Assembly (NCBI GenBank): GCA_963921425.1
Contig: OY992834.1
Location: 21,899,923-21,963,922, forward strand
DNA from: Dryas octopetala
Lineage: Eukaryota > Streptophyta > Magnoliopsida > Rosales > Rosaceae
Reading direction: 5' to 3'
Length of the DNA: 64,000 nt
Below, piece by piece: positions 33,535 through 45,295 of the stretch (position 1 is the stretch's first letter; each line of letters opens with the position of its first letter). A program made the position numbers and the translations under genes. The notes under the pieces were generated by a model. It worked only from the letters and a program-made list of their open reading frames with translations. It made no database searches and was not told the origin of the DNA.

Positions 33535-36393
33535 ATGGATTTTCACTTTTACAGCAGAGGCAAGCAGTTCATAGGAGGTGCCCAGCAGAGGCCCACACCA
33601 GCGCCAAATTACTTTTACAGCAGAGACAAACAGTTCATAGGAGGTGCCCAGCAGAGGCCCACACCAGCGCCAAATTACACTAACAACGACGGCGCTCATA
33701 ACGACGCCGTTGAGTTCTTCCACAGGTCTCATGGCAGTTTCCTTCTGTTCACTCAATTGGAGGTATATATGCTATGCAATGTCACCTTCAATCATACAAA
33801 GCTTGATTCAATCTTCTATTTTTTTTATTGTTAGTGTGTCAATTTCTTATTTATCGCAAAAGATTATTACCTTTATTCCTCCCCCGCCATATTTCTGGTG
33901 GCCCGGCCGCGCCTCCCTAACTCCAGGCACCGCCGGTCCCATTGGTATCCGATGACGGCGATCTAGAAGGTCCGCCGGTGTTGGGAAAAGGACTGCCGGA
34001 AAGATGGCGGTGGAAATCACTTATCTTTTATTTCATTTTTTGGAATGTATTCATTTATTTCAATTTGTGCTACAGTTATCGTTGTCAGCATCTAACTTGC
34101 CTGATCGTGACATCACTTCAAAGGTATGTTTATATATCCATGTCATATGAGCACTACCTGTTTAGTTCTCTGTTCTATAATAAATGAATAATGAGTGCTA
34201 TCATCACTAACCTAACACATGGAAGGGTTGTCACATTATTTTGAACACTTATAATCGAGGTTAAAAACTTACTTTCTACAATCTATGGTTGTATGTCTAT
34301 GTACTTGTATGACATGGTACTGTACATTTATGAGACTTATCTTAACATGGTGACCCCATGGTTGTTGTCTATGCAAAGAAATCAGATGGTAAGCTAGAGG
34401 AATTAGGGAGGACTGAAGTAATACTAAATAGTTTGAGTCCTGCATGGATAGAGAAAGTTGGAGTTGCATATCAGTTAGAGATTGTGCAGCCACTTATGTA
34501 AGTTTCTCAGATTTTATTTAGCACCTAAGTCTTTCTGAAGATATATCTTGTATTGTATCTGGTAAGATTGGTTTTGATTTGGCTGTGCTTGACTCATGTT
34601 TTCCTTTTTACTTTTCTCGCGTTCTCCCCCAAGATTTCATGTTTACGATGTTGATACAAAATATCACAATGCACCTGTGAAGGTATAACATGTTTTCTTC
34701 TTTCAATTTTAGCATTTTATTCAGAATCAAACCAAATACAAATCTTATTGAAGGTTCCTTCTGATTGTGTTGCCTTGCAGACACTGAATTTGAAGGATCA
34801 AGAATTTCTTGGGGAAGGCAATTGTGTTCTTTCAGAGGTAAGTCACCTTGTAATCAGCAGATCTCAACTAAAAACATAGGTTATTTCCATTGAGCTGGTG
34901 CAATATGTGTATAGACTATAGAGTTGCTTAATTCATATTTTTGAGTACATGTTTCTTTTCCAGTTTAAATTTCAATGATGTAATGATTATTGTTGTATAG
35001 CTACTACACTGCTCACCATTGATGCAGCTAAAGAAAGATAAGGCTGTAGCATGTAGTATTTTCCTTTATTTAATTATTTACAAAGATGTTTGCCAATGGA
35101 ATTGTATTGAATTGAGTGGCTCAGATTTCATAGATTTGAGTAATCATTGCCTAAATGCTAACATATATTGTGTTTTTGTGGGTGTACTTGTTCGCTTTTC
35201 TAATGGCAGATTGTGACTAAACAAAGTCGGAGTTTAACCTTAAATGTCCATAACAGAAATGGACATGGAGGTTTGAGAAACTTAGGAACACTCACAGTCC
35301 ATGCTGAAGAAACTTTTGCTTCTAGGAGTGCTGTTGAGATAAAATTCCGCTGTTCCAAGTTGGAGAACAAAGACCTCTTTTCTAAAAGTGTATGTACTTT
35401 CAACACAGCAGTCTTCATATCTCTTTACTTGTGGATATAGATTTCTATTTCTGTATGATCCTGGAAATTTCTTCTCCATTCTTTTACTTTAGGATCCTTT
35501 CTTAAGAATATCTAGAATTGTTGAGACTGGAGGTTTTGTTCCGATTTGCAAGACTGAAGTGGTGGATAACAATTTGAATCCAATTTGGAAACCACTATGC
35601 CTGCATATGCAGCTGTTTGGAAGTAAGGTAAACTTGTCAAATTATTTCTTGGCTACCTGTTAAATTAGAGTCTATAAGTCTGGTAATGGAAAAATATGGT
35701 AGACAAATTCATCTAATTTTCCAAACTTCAACTTGATGCAGGATAACCCATTTCTTATTGAGTGTTTTGATTTCAACAGAAGTGGAAACCATGTTCTAAT
35801 TGGGTAATTTTTGAAATTATTGATGCCTAGTCTTTATTTTGTTTGCTTTGAACTTATCATTACTCTGTCCTTGGACCAGAAAAAAGAATGATTTTGGAAC
35901 TTAAATCCTGGTCTTGTACAGGAAACTCCAAAAGTCGGTGGCAGACTTGGAAAAACTATACAAAGAAAGAAGAGGGGTGAATTTTGTCATTCCATCTTCT
36001 CATCGTGATTGTGAAAAGGTGTATATTCAAGCTTCCAGTTGATTTCTTAGTATTTCATATCAATTTACTCATACTTTTGCTTTATAATTTGCCAACATAG
36101 GTTTTGAAGGGTCAGCTGTTTGTGGATCAATTTTGTGAGAAGGAACAATTCAGCTTTCTAGATTATATTTCTAGTGGATTTGATCCTAACTTCATGGTTT
36201 CTGTTGATTTTAAGGGTAAGTAACGTTTGATATTTTTGGAAAAGGTTTTCAATTTTCACTTATACATATTTACGACATTGATTATGTTCGTGCTGTGAAT
36301 ATTGAATTTTTTCCAGCTTCAAATGGAAATCCTCGAAGTCCTAATTCTTTGCACTATATCAATCCTTATGGCTGCTTGAATTCTTTCCAACAG
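33535..36393 (+). pseudogene. BONZAI-type copine gene, 5' part (both C2 domains, no copine A domain)
   Basis: Copines are Ca2+-dependent phospholipid-binding proteins. The plant BONZAI members restrain immune receptor signalling and act at membranes. Predicted exons are 33535-33762, 34076-34123, about 34351-34497, 34634-34682, 34781-34837, 35210-35389, 35493-35627, 35742-35803, 35922-36018, 36101-36215 and 36317-36393. Apart from the third they have GT-AG borders and compatible phases. C2A begins LSLSASNLPDRDITSK and C2B includes SRIVETGGFVPICKTEV. The sequence stops at LHYINPYGCLNSFQQ, just before the von Willebrand A-like half, which I do not find in the window. Compared with its second copy, exon 3 lacks its splice acceptor and the upstream intron end. 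The N-terminus lacks the usual Met-Gly myristoylation start and instead has a 22-residue repeat in tandem. By sequence it is closest to BONZAI 3. It is probably a disrupted gene or recent pseudogene. Confidence 0.82.
33545..33676 (+). repeat. 66-bp in-frame tandem duplication in copine exon 1
   Basis: Two near-identical 66-bp units (33545-33610 and 33611-33676) encode the peptide FYSRGKQFIGGAQQRPTPAP plus two residues, twice. The phase is preserved, so the reading frame continues into HNDAVEFFHRS, which is conserved in BONZAI proteins. Confidence 0.9.
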
Positions 36394-36721
36394 GTAAGTA
36401 GGTGCTAGGTGTGGTGCTCTAATATGGGTAGTAGTTGCACTAATATAATTCCTTTTTTGCTCACAAGGAGACTGGAACCTTTGTTCTAACCCCTTCCCCA
36501 TCTCACTCAATGCCACTTAAGCTATATAGAGCTCGTGGGCCACTAATATAATATTGATAATTGCATGGGACACCAATATTATATAGTCGATATGTAAACT
36601 GGTAGAATGATATAGTTGATATGTTTACTACTGCTGTAATTAACATGATAAAACGCTTGTTAAAAATTATCGAACCAGGCTGTTAAAATTTTTTTTGTAA
36701 CTGGAACCGATATTTGGTTGT
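36394..36721 (+). other. Copine intron up to the insertion of element G
   Basis: The GT donor at 36394 opens an intron that is interrupted by the G element at about 36722. No further copine exon is seen between here and the partial copy at 41252. Confidence 0.6.
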
Positions 36722-38243
36722 TGTTGCAGTTTTCTTAGATAGAGAAATCTAACTAAGTTACTCACAATTGCACGAACCGTTATGTAGCACAGGGGATGCA
36801 AGTAAGAGGTCGATCCCTCAAAGACTGGAGATGTTGATTAATTGTTTGAGTATTTACACACTACGCACACACTCTAAAATGGGGCTTTGTGATAGATTGA
36901 GATAGAAAATTAAACTATAGAAACAATCAATTGATAAAAACACTAGGGTTCGGATTCCACACCTAGCATGCTATTCATACTTTCAATCTTATGAGCATTT
37001 GATTCAAACATGTTAACAAAGTTCACCTACCAACTAGGTTTGGCTAGCTACTAGTGGCAGCTGTTATCTACAGACTAGTTTCCTTTTACATACTTAGATC
37101 TCCGGTTGGTCTCCCTATGTAGTTAAGTATACATGTTCTCCTTTACATGTTCTCCTTCGGCTACAGTTGACATCCTCAAGCTATTACCCATGCATATTCA
37201 TTATATTTCGTGAAACGATGAACATACAAACCATAGAAACTTCAGATCCATGTAATATGTAAAACTTAATCCTCACAAAACTCATGTTAAAGGAATAGAA
37301 AAACCAATTGAGGGAGACGATCTTGAGGTGCGACAGCTTCATGGTAGCTCCTCCAAGTGTGGCATTGCAAGGGCAGCCAGGAGAGTTTGAAGAACTCTCT
37401 TACTCTCGAAATTCTCCTTCTCTTCTTCACTCTAATTTCTGACTTGTGGATGGATTGGGATGATCAAATGAGAGGGTGAGGGGTTGTATTTATAGGAAAG
37501 AAATTCCTAGAAGTGTGAGGAGGTGGAGGCGGCAAAGGGCCGTGCGGCAAGCTTTCTTTCTGTGCATTCCTCCTTGAGCAGCAAGTCATGGAGGCGGCTA
37601 CTTGGACAGCAAGGCGGTGTGTGTGATTAGTTGGCGAGCAAGCTTCCTTGTCTTGCAAGGAAGTGGCGTTTGGTGGAGGCCGGGCCTAGAGTGTTGTGTT
37701 TGGCTCGTTGAAGTCCTAGTTGGTCCTAGGATTCCTAATTTAAAGATCACACGGGGACGTAGGCAAAGTTAGCCGAACCTCGATAACAAATCTTTGGTGT
37801 TCTCGTGTGTTTTTAATTTTTTCTGTTTTTCTGTGTGCTGCTTGTTCCTATTGCCAAAACTGCGATAAATCTAAATACATCAAAGAATAAGGTCACAAGG
37901 GGGTTTAATTCACTACATAGAGATGCCGCTCTTTGTGGTGTGGATCTGGTCCTTGGGCCGGTCTTGCATGGGCTTGATGTGGTGGTGCACAGCAGCTCCT
38001 CCTTGTGACATCTGTGGGCTGTGCCTTCCTTGCTTATGGTGGCGGGCTGCTCTTCTTGATCTCTATGTTGCAGCCCATTCTGCTTTCCTTCATTATTTCT
38101 TTCCTGCAAAATAGCCCAATTAGCCCAGCTATTGTTGTTCCAATCTAAAACGAATAGTAATTAAATCCTAACAATTTATGAGGTTCTAAAAGCCAAATGA
38201 GGGTTAATAGTATAAAAGATGTGTATATGAATTTGACTCAACA
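36722..38243 (-). repeat. Probable 3' LTR of element G
   Basis: It is about 1.52 kb with TG...CA ends (TGTTGCAG on plus at the left, GACTCAACA at the right). The right edge is fixed by the adjoining polypurine tract. The left edge is less certain because there is no second LTR to compare. Frames inside it are not recognised as genes. Confidence 0.65.
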
Positions 38244-39716
38244 AATACCCCCACATTTGAACTTTGATAGTCCTCAAGCAAACTGACTTAAAAACTTTTT
38301 CCAACGATTGCATTCTAGTCAAGGCCAAGTAAAAAACAATGTATAAGTACTATGTTAATCACTTTATTCACACAATGCTTTCAGTTGTACTTTGTCAATC
38401 TGTGCACATTTTAAAGTCAGTTTTTAGAACAGATCTTTGCGTACATATTAGAATTCAACTCTAATCCTTACTATGGTTTTCTCTCAGTGAAGCACTTAGA
38501 AGTTGATGTTGACACTCAATGGTATGCAAGCGAAGGCAATTAATTACATGTATAAGAAAAATACGCTCAAACAGTGATCACATAGAAATATATCAATCCT
38601 CATAAGCTTTTCTTTTATCCATACTCTACATTTATAAACTTCATTCCACCCAAAATCAAGTAGGACTTTCATATAAGGTTATAATGTAGGCTTAAGGTAG
38701 GGTTTGGTATTGAAATGAAAGGATGATCATAGGCTAGATCTATGGTCTTGTCATTCCTTAGGTACCCTAAGGCCTAGTCATCACAAATTCCTATTTTTCA
38801 TAGCTTATTTTTGTTTCTGCTTTTGTTTTTCACACTCCTCATAAGATAACACTTTGATAATAAGAGTGCTTTTTCTTTTCTTTTGACATTTTTGTGAGCA
38901 GTTCTTTCTTTTGACCACTATGCTATGTTCAGACTTTTCTTTTCATCCCTAGGTACCAAAGAATACGCAACACCATAGATAAGGTTGAGTAGGGTATGGT
39001 GAGGATTGTAATTGCCCCCACACTTAGGGTTTTGGTAAGGGTTTTTAGAAAGAAAAGGCTCATGGCTCAAAGGGGATTTATCTAGGGATATTTGTAACAA
39101 AGGGTTGGTCAGGGTATACAGGTTTAAACAAACATGGCCTACTATCACTTCAACAGATTCATGAAGCTATTTAAACATGCTTTGCACATATCTCAAGAAA
39201 AGTTCTAAATCATGATTCTAAATGTGAATTACAAGTAATGATCAAAATGATGATAATTATGAGAACTTTACATGACAAGAAGTGATAAGAGTATGGAAAC
39301 ACTCAGTAATGAAAGTATAAGCTCAAAATCTCACCAGGTCATGTAAGTCTATTCTAATATGCACAGAAATCTCCAATTTAAAAAAAACAAAAACTAAAGT
39401 TTTTGAAAACCAAGTAATTAGCGCATAGAATATTCGAGTAAAACCTAAAGAATTGCAAGAATATCACGAATTAATCATATCACTATGTATAGTGCATAAC
39501 TTAAGCCATAAACTATCATTTAATGTTGTTGGAAACGACTCAAAAAGCAAAAAAAAATTGGAAAATTTCTACCAACCCCTCCCCCACAAGAAGCGCGATA
39601 AACTAGACATTGCCCTCAATGAAAAATATAAGAAATTAGGGTTTAGAACTTCCCTTACTTGGGTTGCCTCACAAGAAGCGCCTAAGTTTATCGTCTTCAG
39701 CTAGAATGTTTTGATA
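38244..39716 (-). other. 3' non-coding interior of element G
   Basis: This AT-rich sequence lies between the polypurine tract and the integrase remains. No coding similarity is recognised. A duplicated CACAAGAAGCGC string occurs at about 39586 and 39670. Confidence 0.5.
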
Positions 39717-41042
39717 TCATAGTGGGTCGCTTAGAAACAAGGTTTCTACACCAGGTTCCATATGGTACTCAAAATAGGGCTTCAATCGATGACCATTGAC
39801 TTTGAAGCTCTCCCCATTCTTTGGATTTTGAATCTCTATTGTTCCATATGGAAACACATTCGTAATCACAAAAGGACCCATCCATCTAGATTTCAGCTTT
39901 CTTGTATTGAACAAGAGTACCTTGTCCCCAATCTAGAATTGTTTCGGGACAAGTTTCTTGTCATGATATCTTTTGGTCATTTCCTTGTATATCCTGGCGT
40001 TCTCATAGGCATGGTGCCTTATCTTCTCTAGCTCACTGAGTTGTAATCGCTTGTTTCCACTTCTGAGCGAAATGAGAGCTTGGGATGGGGTGGAGTTATG
40101 CAGAGAATCTACTGACGCTGCTAAGGCAGCGACAACCTTTCTATTTTCTTTGAACTCCATCTTATTGAGGATGGTTTTTGATGTCTGGCACATTGAGGTT
40201 AGTCCCTGCATTAAGAAATCCCTCCTTTCCTCCCAAGAGGGTTTAATCTCTTGTTGAGTGTTGTCTATGGTTGATGGTCCTTTGCTCTGGTTGGTCTGCA
40301 ACTCGTAAACTAACCGCTTCAGCTCCTAAATCTCTTGTTGTGCGGCTCTCTTTTTAGTAATTTGTTGCTTTCTGCTCCACCTTTGTGAGTTTGCAGCCAT
40401 TGTATCAAATAATTCCCATGCTTCCTCAAAAGTCTTTTGTCTCAGAGCTCCTCCACATGTCATGTCGACCATGGCTCGATCCTGTTCAAGGAGTCTATCG
40501 TGAAGTACTCGATCTGCATCCATGGTGCGAAGTTATGATGGGAGAACAAACTCAGCAACTCTTGATATCTCTCCCAACTTTCAAAAAACACCTCATCTTC
40601 GTTTTGAGTGAACCCCAAGATCTGCTTCTTGATGAGGTTTGTTCTGTTATCTAGGTAGAATTTATGTAAGAACATCAAGGCCAATTCCTTCCATGTTGTG
40701 AGAGATTCAGCTTGTAATGAGCATAACCATGTCTCAGCTCGCTTCTTGAGAGAGAAAGAAAACAACCTTAGGCGTACTTGATCATCATCGAGTCCTTTCA
40801 GTTTTTAGGTTTCACATGTGATATGGAATTCTTTGATGTGCAAGTATGGGTCTTGCACATCTCCTTCTCAGAACCCTGATCTTCTCTTTCATTTTTGGAT
40901 TCTTCCTTAAAACTCCTCGTCCATGCTTCTTTTTTTGTGGTGAAGGGGGAGCTCTATGCATTCTTAAAGGTGCCATTGATGATCTGTTATGTCCTGAACG
41001 TTTCTTGAATGTTTCAAGGATGCTCGAGCTTGCCTCCTCCAT
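39717..41042 (-). pseudogene. Gag-like and integrase-end remains of element G (fossil)
   Basis: Read on minus, gag-like sequence comes first (SFSLKKRAETWLCSL, then EVFFESWERYQELL). Integrase C-terminal sequence comes later (KLKSRWMGPFVITNVFPYG, then FKVNGHRLKPYFE). These are diagnostic of an Athila/Tat-like gypsy element. It is broken in several places, and no protease or RT is recognisable. Confidence 0.7.
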
Positions 41043-41126
41043 GAGTACCTACAAAAGAAGATAAAAATCCTAGTGAAAGAAATAAAACAACTATGTACAG
41101 AAAACAATTAACACCAATTTGCCAGT

Positions 41127-41143
41127 TCCCAGCAACGGCGCCA
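41127..41143 (-). promoter_or_regulatory. tRNA primer-binding site of element G
   Basis: TGGCGCCGTTGCTGGGA on minus is the Athila/Tat-style primer site. It marks where the 5' LTR should begin. Confidence 0.75.
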
Positions 41144-41147
41144 AAAG

Positions 41148-41963
41148 TTATGTTTATGTACTTGTATGACATGGTACTGTATCATGGTGAGACTTATCTT
41201 AACATGTTTTACCCTGAAATACTTCTTTTAACTTCTTTTATTTTATTTCAGAGTGACCTCATGGTTGCTTTCTGTGCAAAGAAATTAGATGATGAGCTAG
41301 AGGAATTAGGGAGAACAGAAGTAATACTGAATACTTTGAGTCCTCCATGGATAGAGAAAGATGGAGTTGCATATCAGTTTGAGATTGTGCAGCCACATAG
41401 GTAAGTTTCTCGGATTTTATTTAGCACCTGAATTTGTGAAGATATATCTTGTATTGTATCTGGTAAGATTGGTTTTGATTTGGCTGTGCTTGACTCACGT
41501 TTTTCTGTTTTTCTTTTCTTGTGTTCTCCCCCAAGATTTCATGTTTACGCTGTTGATACAAAATATCACAATGTACCTGTGAAGGTATAACATATATGTC
41601 TTCTTTCAATTTTAGCATTTCATTCAGAATAAAACCAAATACAAATCTTATTGAAGGTTCCTTCTTATTGAGTTGCCTCGCAGACAGTGAATTTGAAGAA
41701 TCAAGAATTTCATGGGGAAGGCAATTGTGTTCTTTCAGAGGCAAGTTACCTCGAAATCAGTAGATCTCATTTAAAAACATAGGTTATTTTCATTGAGCTG
41801 GTGCAATATGCGTATAGAGTTGTTTATTTCATATGTCAGAGTATATGTTTCTTTTCCAGTTTAAATTTCAATGGTGTAATGATAATTGTTATATAGCTAC
41901 TACACTGCTCACCACTGATGCAACTAAAGAAAGATATGGTTGTAGCATGTAGTATTTTCCTTT
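41148..41963 (+). pseudogene. Second, partial copy of copine exons 3-5
   Basis: Collinear with 34290-35064, it starts within intron 2 and ends in the intron after exon 5. Exons are 41252-41400 (begins SDLMVAFCAKK, ends EIVQPHR), 41536-41584 (FHVYAVDTKYHN) and 41684-41740 (ending GEGNCVLSE). Unlike copy 1, exon 3 here has a good acceptor (TTTCAG). The donor after the last exon is GC (GCAAGT), a rare but usable type. All three frames are open. The copies differ by several percent, including in the introns, so the duplication is not very recent. This copy encodes only part of C2A. Confidence 0.85.
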
Positions 41964-42096
41964 AGGGCAAGCTACATTTTAGTACCTCAATTTTGCCACC
42001 TGTTGCAAGTTGGTACCCCATGTTTAATAATTAGCCTTAAGCTCCATCAACTTCAAGGTCTTGGTATATTCCTTTATGGCTGTAGCCTTTTGTAGA

Positions 42097-42253
42097 GGAA
42101 TGCTTATTTAAGGGACTTAAAATGAGACAACACATTCAAGAGTTGGATATCTTCACTTTAATGAATTATAAATTTCATAATCGTGTTAAATCCAACTCTT
42201 GAATATATTGTCCTACACTTGTCCCTCATTTTAAGTCTCTTAGGTGAGCATTA
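42097..42253. repeat. Inverted-repeat hairpin (MITE-like)
   Basis: Arms of about 45-55 bp (AATGCTTATTTAAGGGACTT at the left; AATGCTCACCTAAGAGACTT at the right, reverse-complemented) flank a short AT-rich loop. I could not identify a target duplication, so the transposon class is open. Confidence 0.6.
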
Positions 42254-42353
42254 CTGTATATTTCTATTCTTGGTTGTCTACCTTTGTATACTTGTAATTT
42301 TGGCCCTGCTTAACAGCAAAGAGCCCTTTTGTTTTCTTTTATGGATAATACAG

Positions 42354-42803
42354 AAGTCCACAGCGTCAGATGAGGCGGGTTCCTTGGGGCTAGATTCAAG
42401 AACTAGCTTTCTTGGATCATCTTCCATTGAGGATCACTTCCCACAGCCAAATGATTCAAAAACTGGCTCTCTTGTATCATCTTCTAATCACAAGCGCCCT
42501 ACCATCACTGAGTGCTTTGTGCCGCTACTAGATAGCTCTCCTGTACCATCTAAGCCGCCGATTATTTCTGCTGTACCACCTTCCATTGTGGACTGCTTCG
42601 GCGTCAAGTTACATGAATCAAACACTGGCTCTAATGGACCACCTGTTCCTCCTGTAACATCTAAGTCGCTGATTATTTCTGCTGTACCACCTTCCATTGT
42701 GGACTGCTTCGGCGTCAAGGTACATGAATCAAACACTGGCTCTAATGGACCACCTGTTCCTGTTCAGAGCTCTGCAGAGTCGAACAAATTTCATCCACAT
42801 TGA
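42354..42803 (+). CDS. Ser/Pro-rich exon of unknown origin with two 37-residue repeats
   Basis: An AG acceptor (AATACAG) precedes a 149-codon open frame in phase 0 that ends at a TGA. The protein is rich in Ser, Pro and Val. It contains two near-identical 37-residue units (111-bp period, starting about 42549 and 42660), each with the core ISAVPPSIVDCFGVK. I recognise no domain. It lies downstream of copine copy 2, whose last exon also ends in phase 0, so the two could be spliced together in frame. It could instead be the last exon of another broken gene. Confidence 0.5.
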   Translation, partial: KSTASDEAGSLGLDSRTSFLGSSSIEDHFPQPNDSKTGSLVSSSNHKRPTITECFVPLLDSSPVPSKPPIISAVPPSIVDCFGVKLHESNTGSNGPPVPPVTSKSLIISAVPPSIVDCFGVKVHESNTGSNGPPVPVQSSAESNKFHPH

Positions 42804-43609
42804 GATATGGATAGGTTGCTTGAAGATTCATGTTGTAGGATCTTTCTGGTTGCTTGTATTTTTGGTCATTCTTCGGTCGTCAGTGGAGTTGCTTGTTATT
42901 GGGGTTCTTGAGAGTTTTCCTTTAAGGAATTACTTTGTTCAACAACTACCTCATCCTCTACCTGAATTTGAATAGGTTTCTGATTTTTGCATACTCAGAC
43001 TTGATATTCAAGAATTTTCTGTAACAGAATTGGAATTGAATAGCCTAAAATTAGTGGGGGTGCTGTTTTCATATCAGGCTAGATGCATAACCCATCTTTA
43101 AAAATGAAATGAATTGATTTTGTTCAGTCTATGTAGTTATCTTACTCTATAAATTCCTTTGTCTTCAAAAGGAATATTAAAAAATCAACAGTGTGATTGG
43201 AAGATAATTCAATCTAAGTGGTGATAGTTTCTGTAGAGTTATTGGTATCTTTAGTTTGGCTGATGTCAAGATGACTATTCAAACTAACCTATGTTTCTAA
43301 ATTAACTTCAATTGAACAAACTTCCAACCCATTCATCCAAGCTACAGCTGCATGGGGCTTTCTACGGTACAGCTGCTGCACGGTGGAGCTGCCCTTTTTA
43401 CAAGTCACGTGCATAGCACATGCAAGTCATCTGACAAATTTTATGGGTTACCTACTTACCTGGATAGCCTGTCAAGAAAAAAAAAAACACAGGAAACAAA
43501 AAGCGCATGCTTTTTACACTTTTATCCTTGCAGAGAAAAAGTGAATAAATGTTATTTCTTTTTTATTCTTAGATTGTTTGAATCAGCAAGAAGCCTTAGA
43601 ACGCTTTGG

Positions 43610-43610
<1 letters not shown>
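42804..43610. other. Non-coding stretch after the Ser/Pro-rich exon
   Basis: Possible 3' untranslated sequence and intergenic DNA. The frames at 42697-42975 and 43352-43696 overlap other features or the CT tract and look non-coding. Confidence 0.45.

Positions 43611-43665
<55 letters not shown>
43611..43665. repeat. (CT)n microsatellite
   Basis: A perfect CT dinucleotide run of 55 bp. Confidence 0.98.
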
Positions 43666-43668
<3 letters not shown>

Positions 43669-44690
43669 ACTAAAAAGCTTCAACTTTTGGCTTTAGGGTA
43701 ATTAAAGGAAGAAAAAGAACAAAGAGAAGAATTAGGTAGAACCAATGAGTTAAATTTCGGGTTTCGAAAAAATTTCGATTGAAATTTCGATGAAATTTTT
43801 AATGGAAATTTCGAAAAAAATTAAACAGAAAAGACGGAAATTGCTATCAAATGCGAAAATTTTGAATGAAACTTTAACATATGTTTATTTAATATATACT
43901 ACATTGATAAAAAACATTGAAGAAACCAAATTATGTAGTAGCATACATGTGATATAAGATGAATATAATGCGTGTTGGAGGCAAATACTATTAATTAAAA
44001 ATAGTTCACTAATTAATAATTACATAAATTTTATTCAACAAACACCTCAATTTTATTTAGAGATAATTAGACTTAGGTCCTTTGGAAAAACAGTTTTTAG
44101 ATAGAGACCGAAGGTATTTTAAAATTTATAAAAAAATCATTTTAATTTATAATAAAATCTTTTAATTTATAAGAATTTTTTTTTTTAATTCATAAAAAAG
44201 TCTTTTTAATTTATAAGAAAATCTTTTTAATTTATAATAAAGTTCTTCCCCGATTTGAAGGGTATTTCCCCTTCTAAGTTGTAGAGTGGGTTTTGTAGAG
44301 GCTACATATTAGGTTTTAACTCCGACATTTTGGGCGGAGCCCAAAATTCCGGAATTAAAAGCTAACATAAAACCGTCAAAAAAGAAAAATAAAAGGACTT
44401 GATTAAAAACCCTAAATCACTACTGGTCTTAGTCTAAAAAAGACTCGTAAAATAGACTGGATTCTAAGTCTCCCTTTTATTTATATGTAAACTATTAAAA
44501 CACCCTATTTTGATATACATTAATTCAAAACCTCCAATCTTTATTAAACTATTTCAAAACCCACTGTTAACACTTAATATCTCTGTAAACCCCCTAGTCA
44601 ACTTCTAATAAGAAAAGTTTGACTTTAATTTTTTTAAATATACCAGGTTTACCCATGTTTTGTTTTCCTACATCAAAAACTTTAATCACC
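43666..44690. other. AT-rich intergenic repeats before the MULE
   Basis: A cluster of AATTTCGA/GAAATTTCGA strings lies at 43755-43820. An imperfect tandem array of TTTTTAATTTATAAGAAAA-type units of about 25-30 bp lies at 44120-44240. No gene is seen. Confidence 0.5.
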
Positions 44691-45295
44691 GTACCGTTTT
44701 TTTAGTTACCCCTGTTCTTGCGTTTGCGATGTTCATCGTGAGCTTGAATGTTCATCATGAGCTTGAATCTTCATCGTGAGTTTCTTCATCTTCATATGCT
44801 ATTCTCTTCGTGAGGAATTGAATATTCGTGAGCTTGGGATCGGATTCTTCGGGGTGTTTTCTGTGATCGGGAGAGGTCTTCATCGGATTTTGGAGTAATT
44901 GAATCTGCGCGAGCTTGTTATCGGATTGTTCGGGGTGTTGTGATCGGATTCTTCGGATTGTGATCGGGAGGTTTTCATCAGAGCTTAGTAGACCAAATTT
45001 GATTACTGTGAGTTCTTGAAAATTGAGTTTCAATTGACTAAGTGATTTTAAATTTGTGTGTTGATTATGTTGAATTTAGGATAAATTTCTGTGTTGATTA
45101 TGTTGAATTTAGGATAAATTTCAATTGATTTACAATTTCTGTGTGTGATTTAGTTACAATTTGTTTGAGTGATTTAGTAACAATTTCTGGGAGTCATTTA
45201 GTTACAGCTTTAGTGGTTGAATTTAGGTTTGTTGATTTATTTAGATGTAATATCAACTTAGTCAATTGATATCAAAACCTTAAAGAGAATAATTC

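Larger units (their letters stand above)
36722..41147 (-). mobile_element. Gypsy-type LTR element G, partial, in the copine locus
   Basis: On the minus strand a probable 3' LTR (36722-38243) starts TGTTGAGTCAAATTC and is preceded by the polypurine tract AATGTGGGGGTATT (38244-38257). Gag-like and integrase-end sequences lie between 39717 and 41042. A primer site reading TGGCGCCGTTGCTGGGA lies at 41127-41143. No 5' LTR follows it: copine sequence begins within a few bases. The parts match the Athila/Tat group. It is a broken fossil with reduced coding content and many breaks. Age is not estimable because only one LTR is present. Confidence 0.75.
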
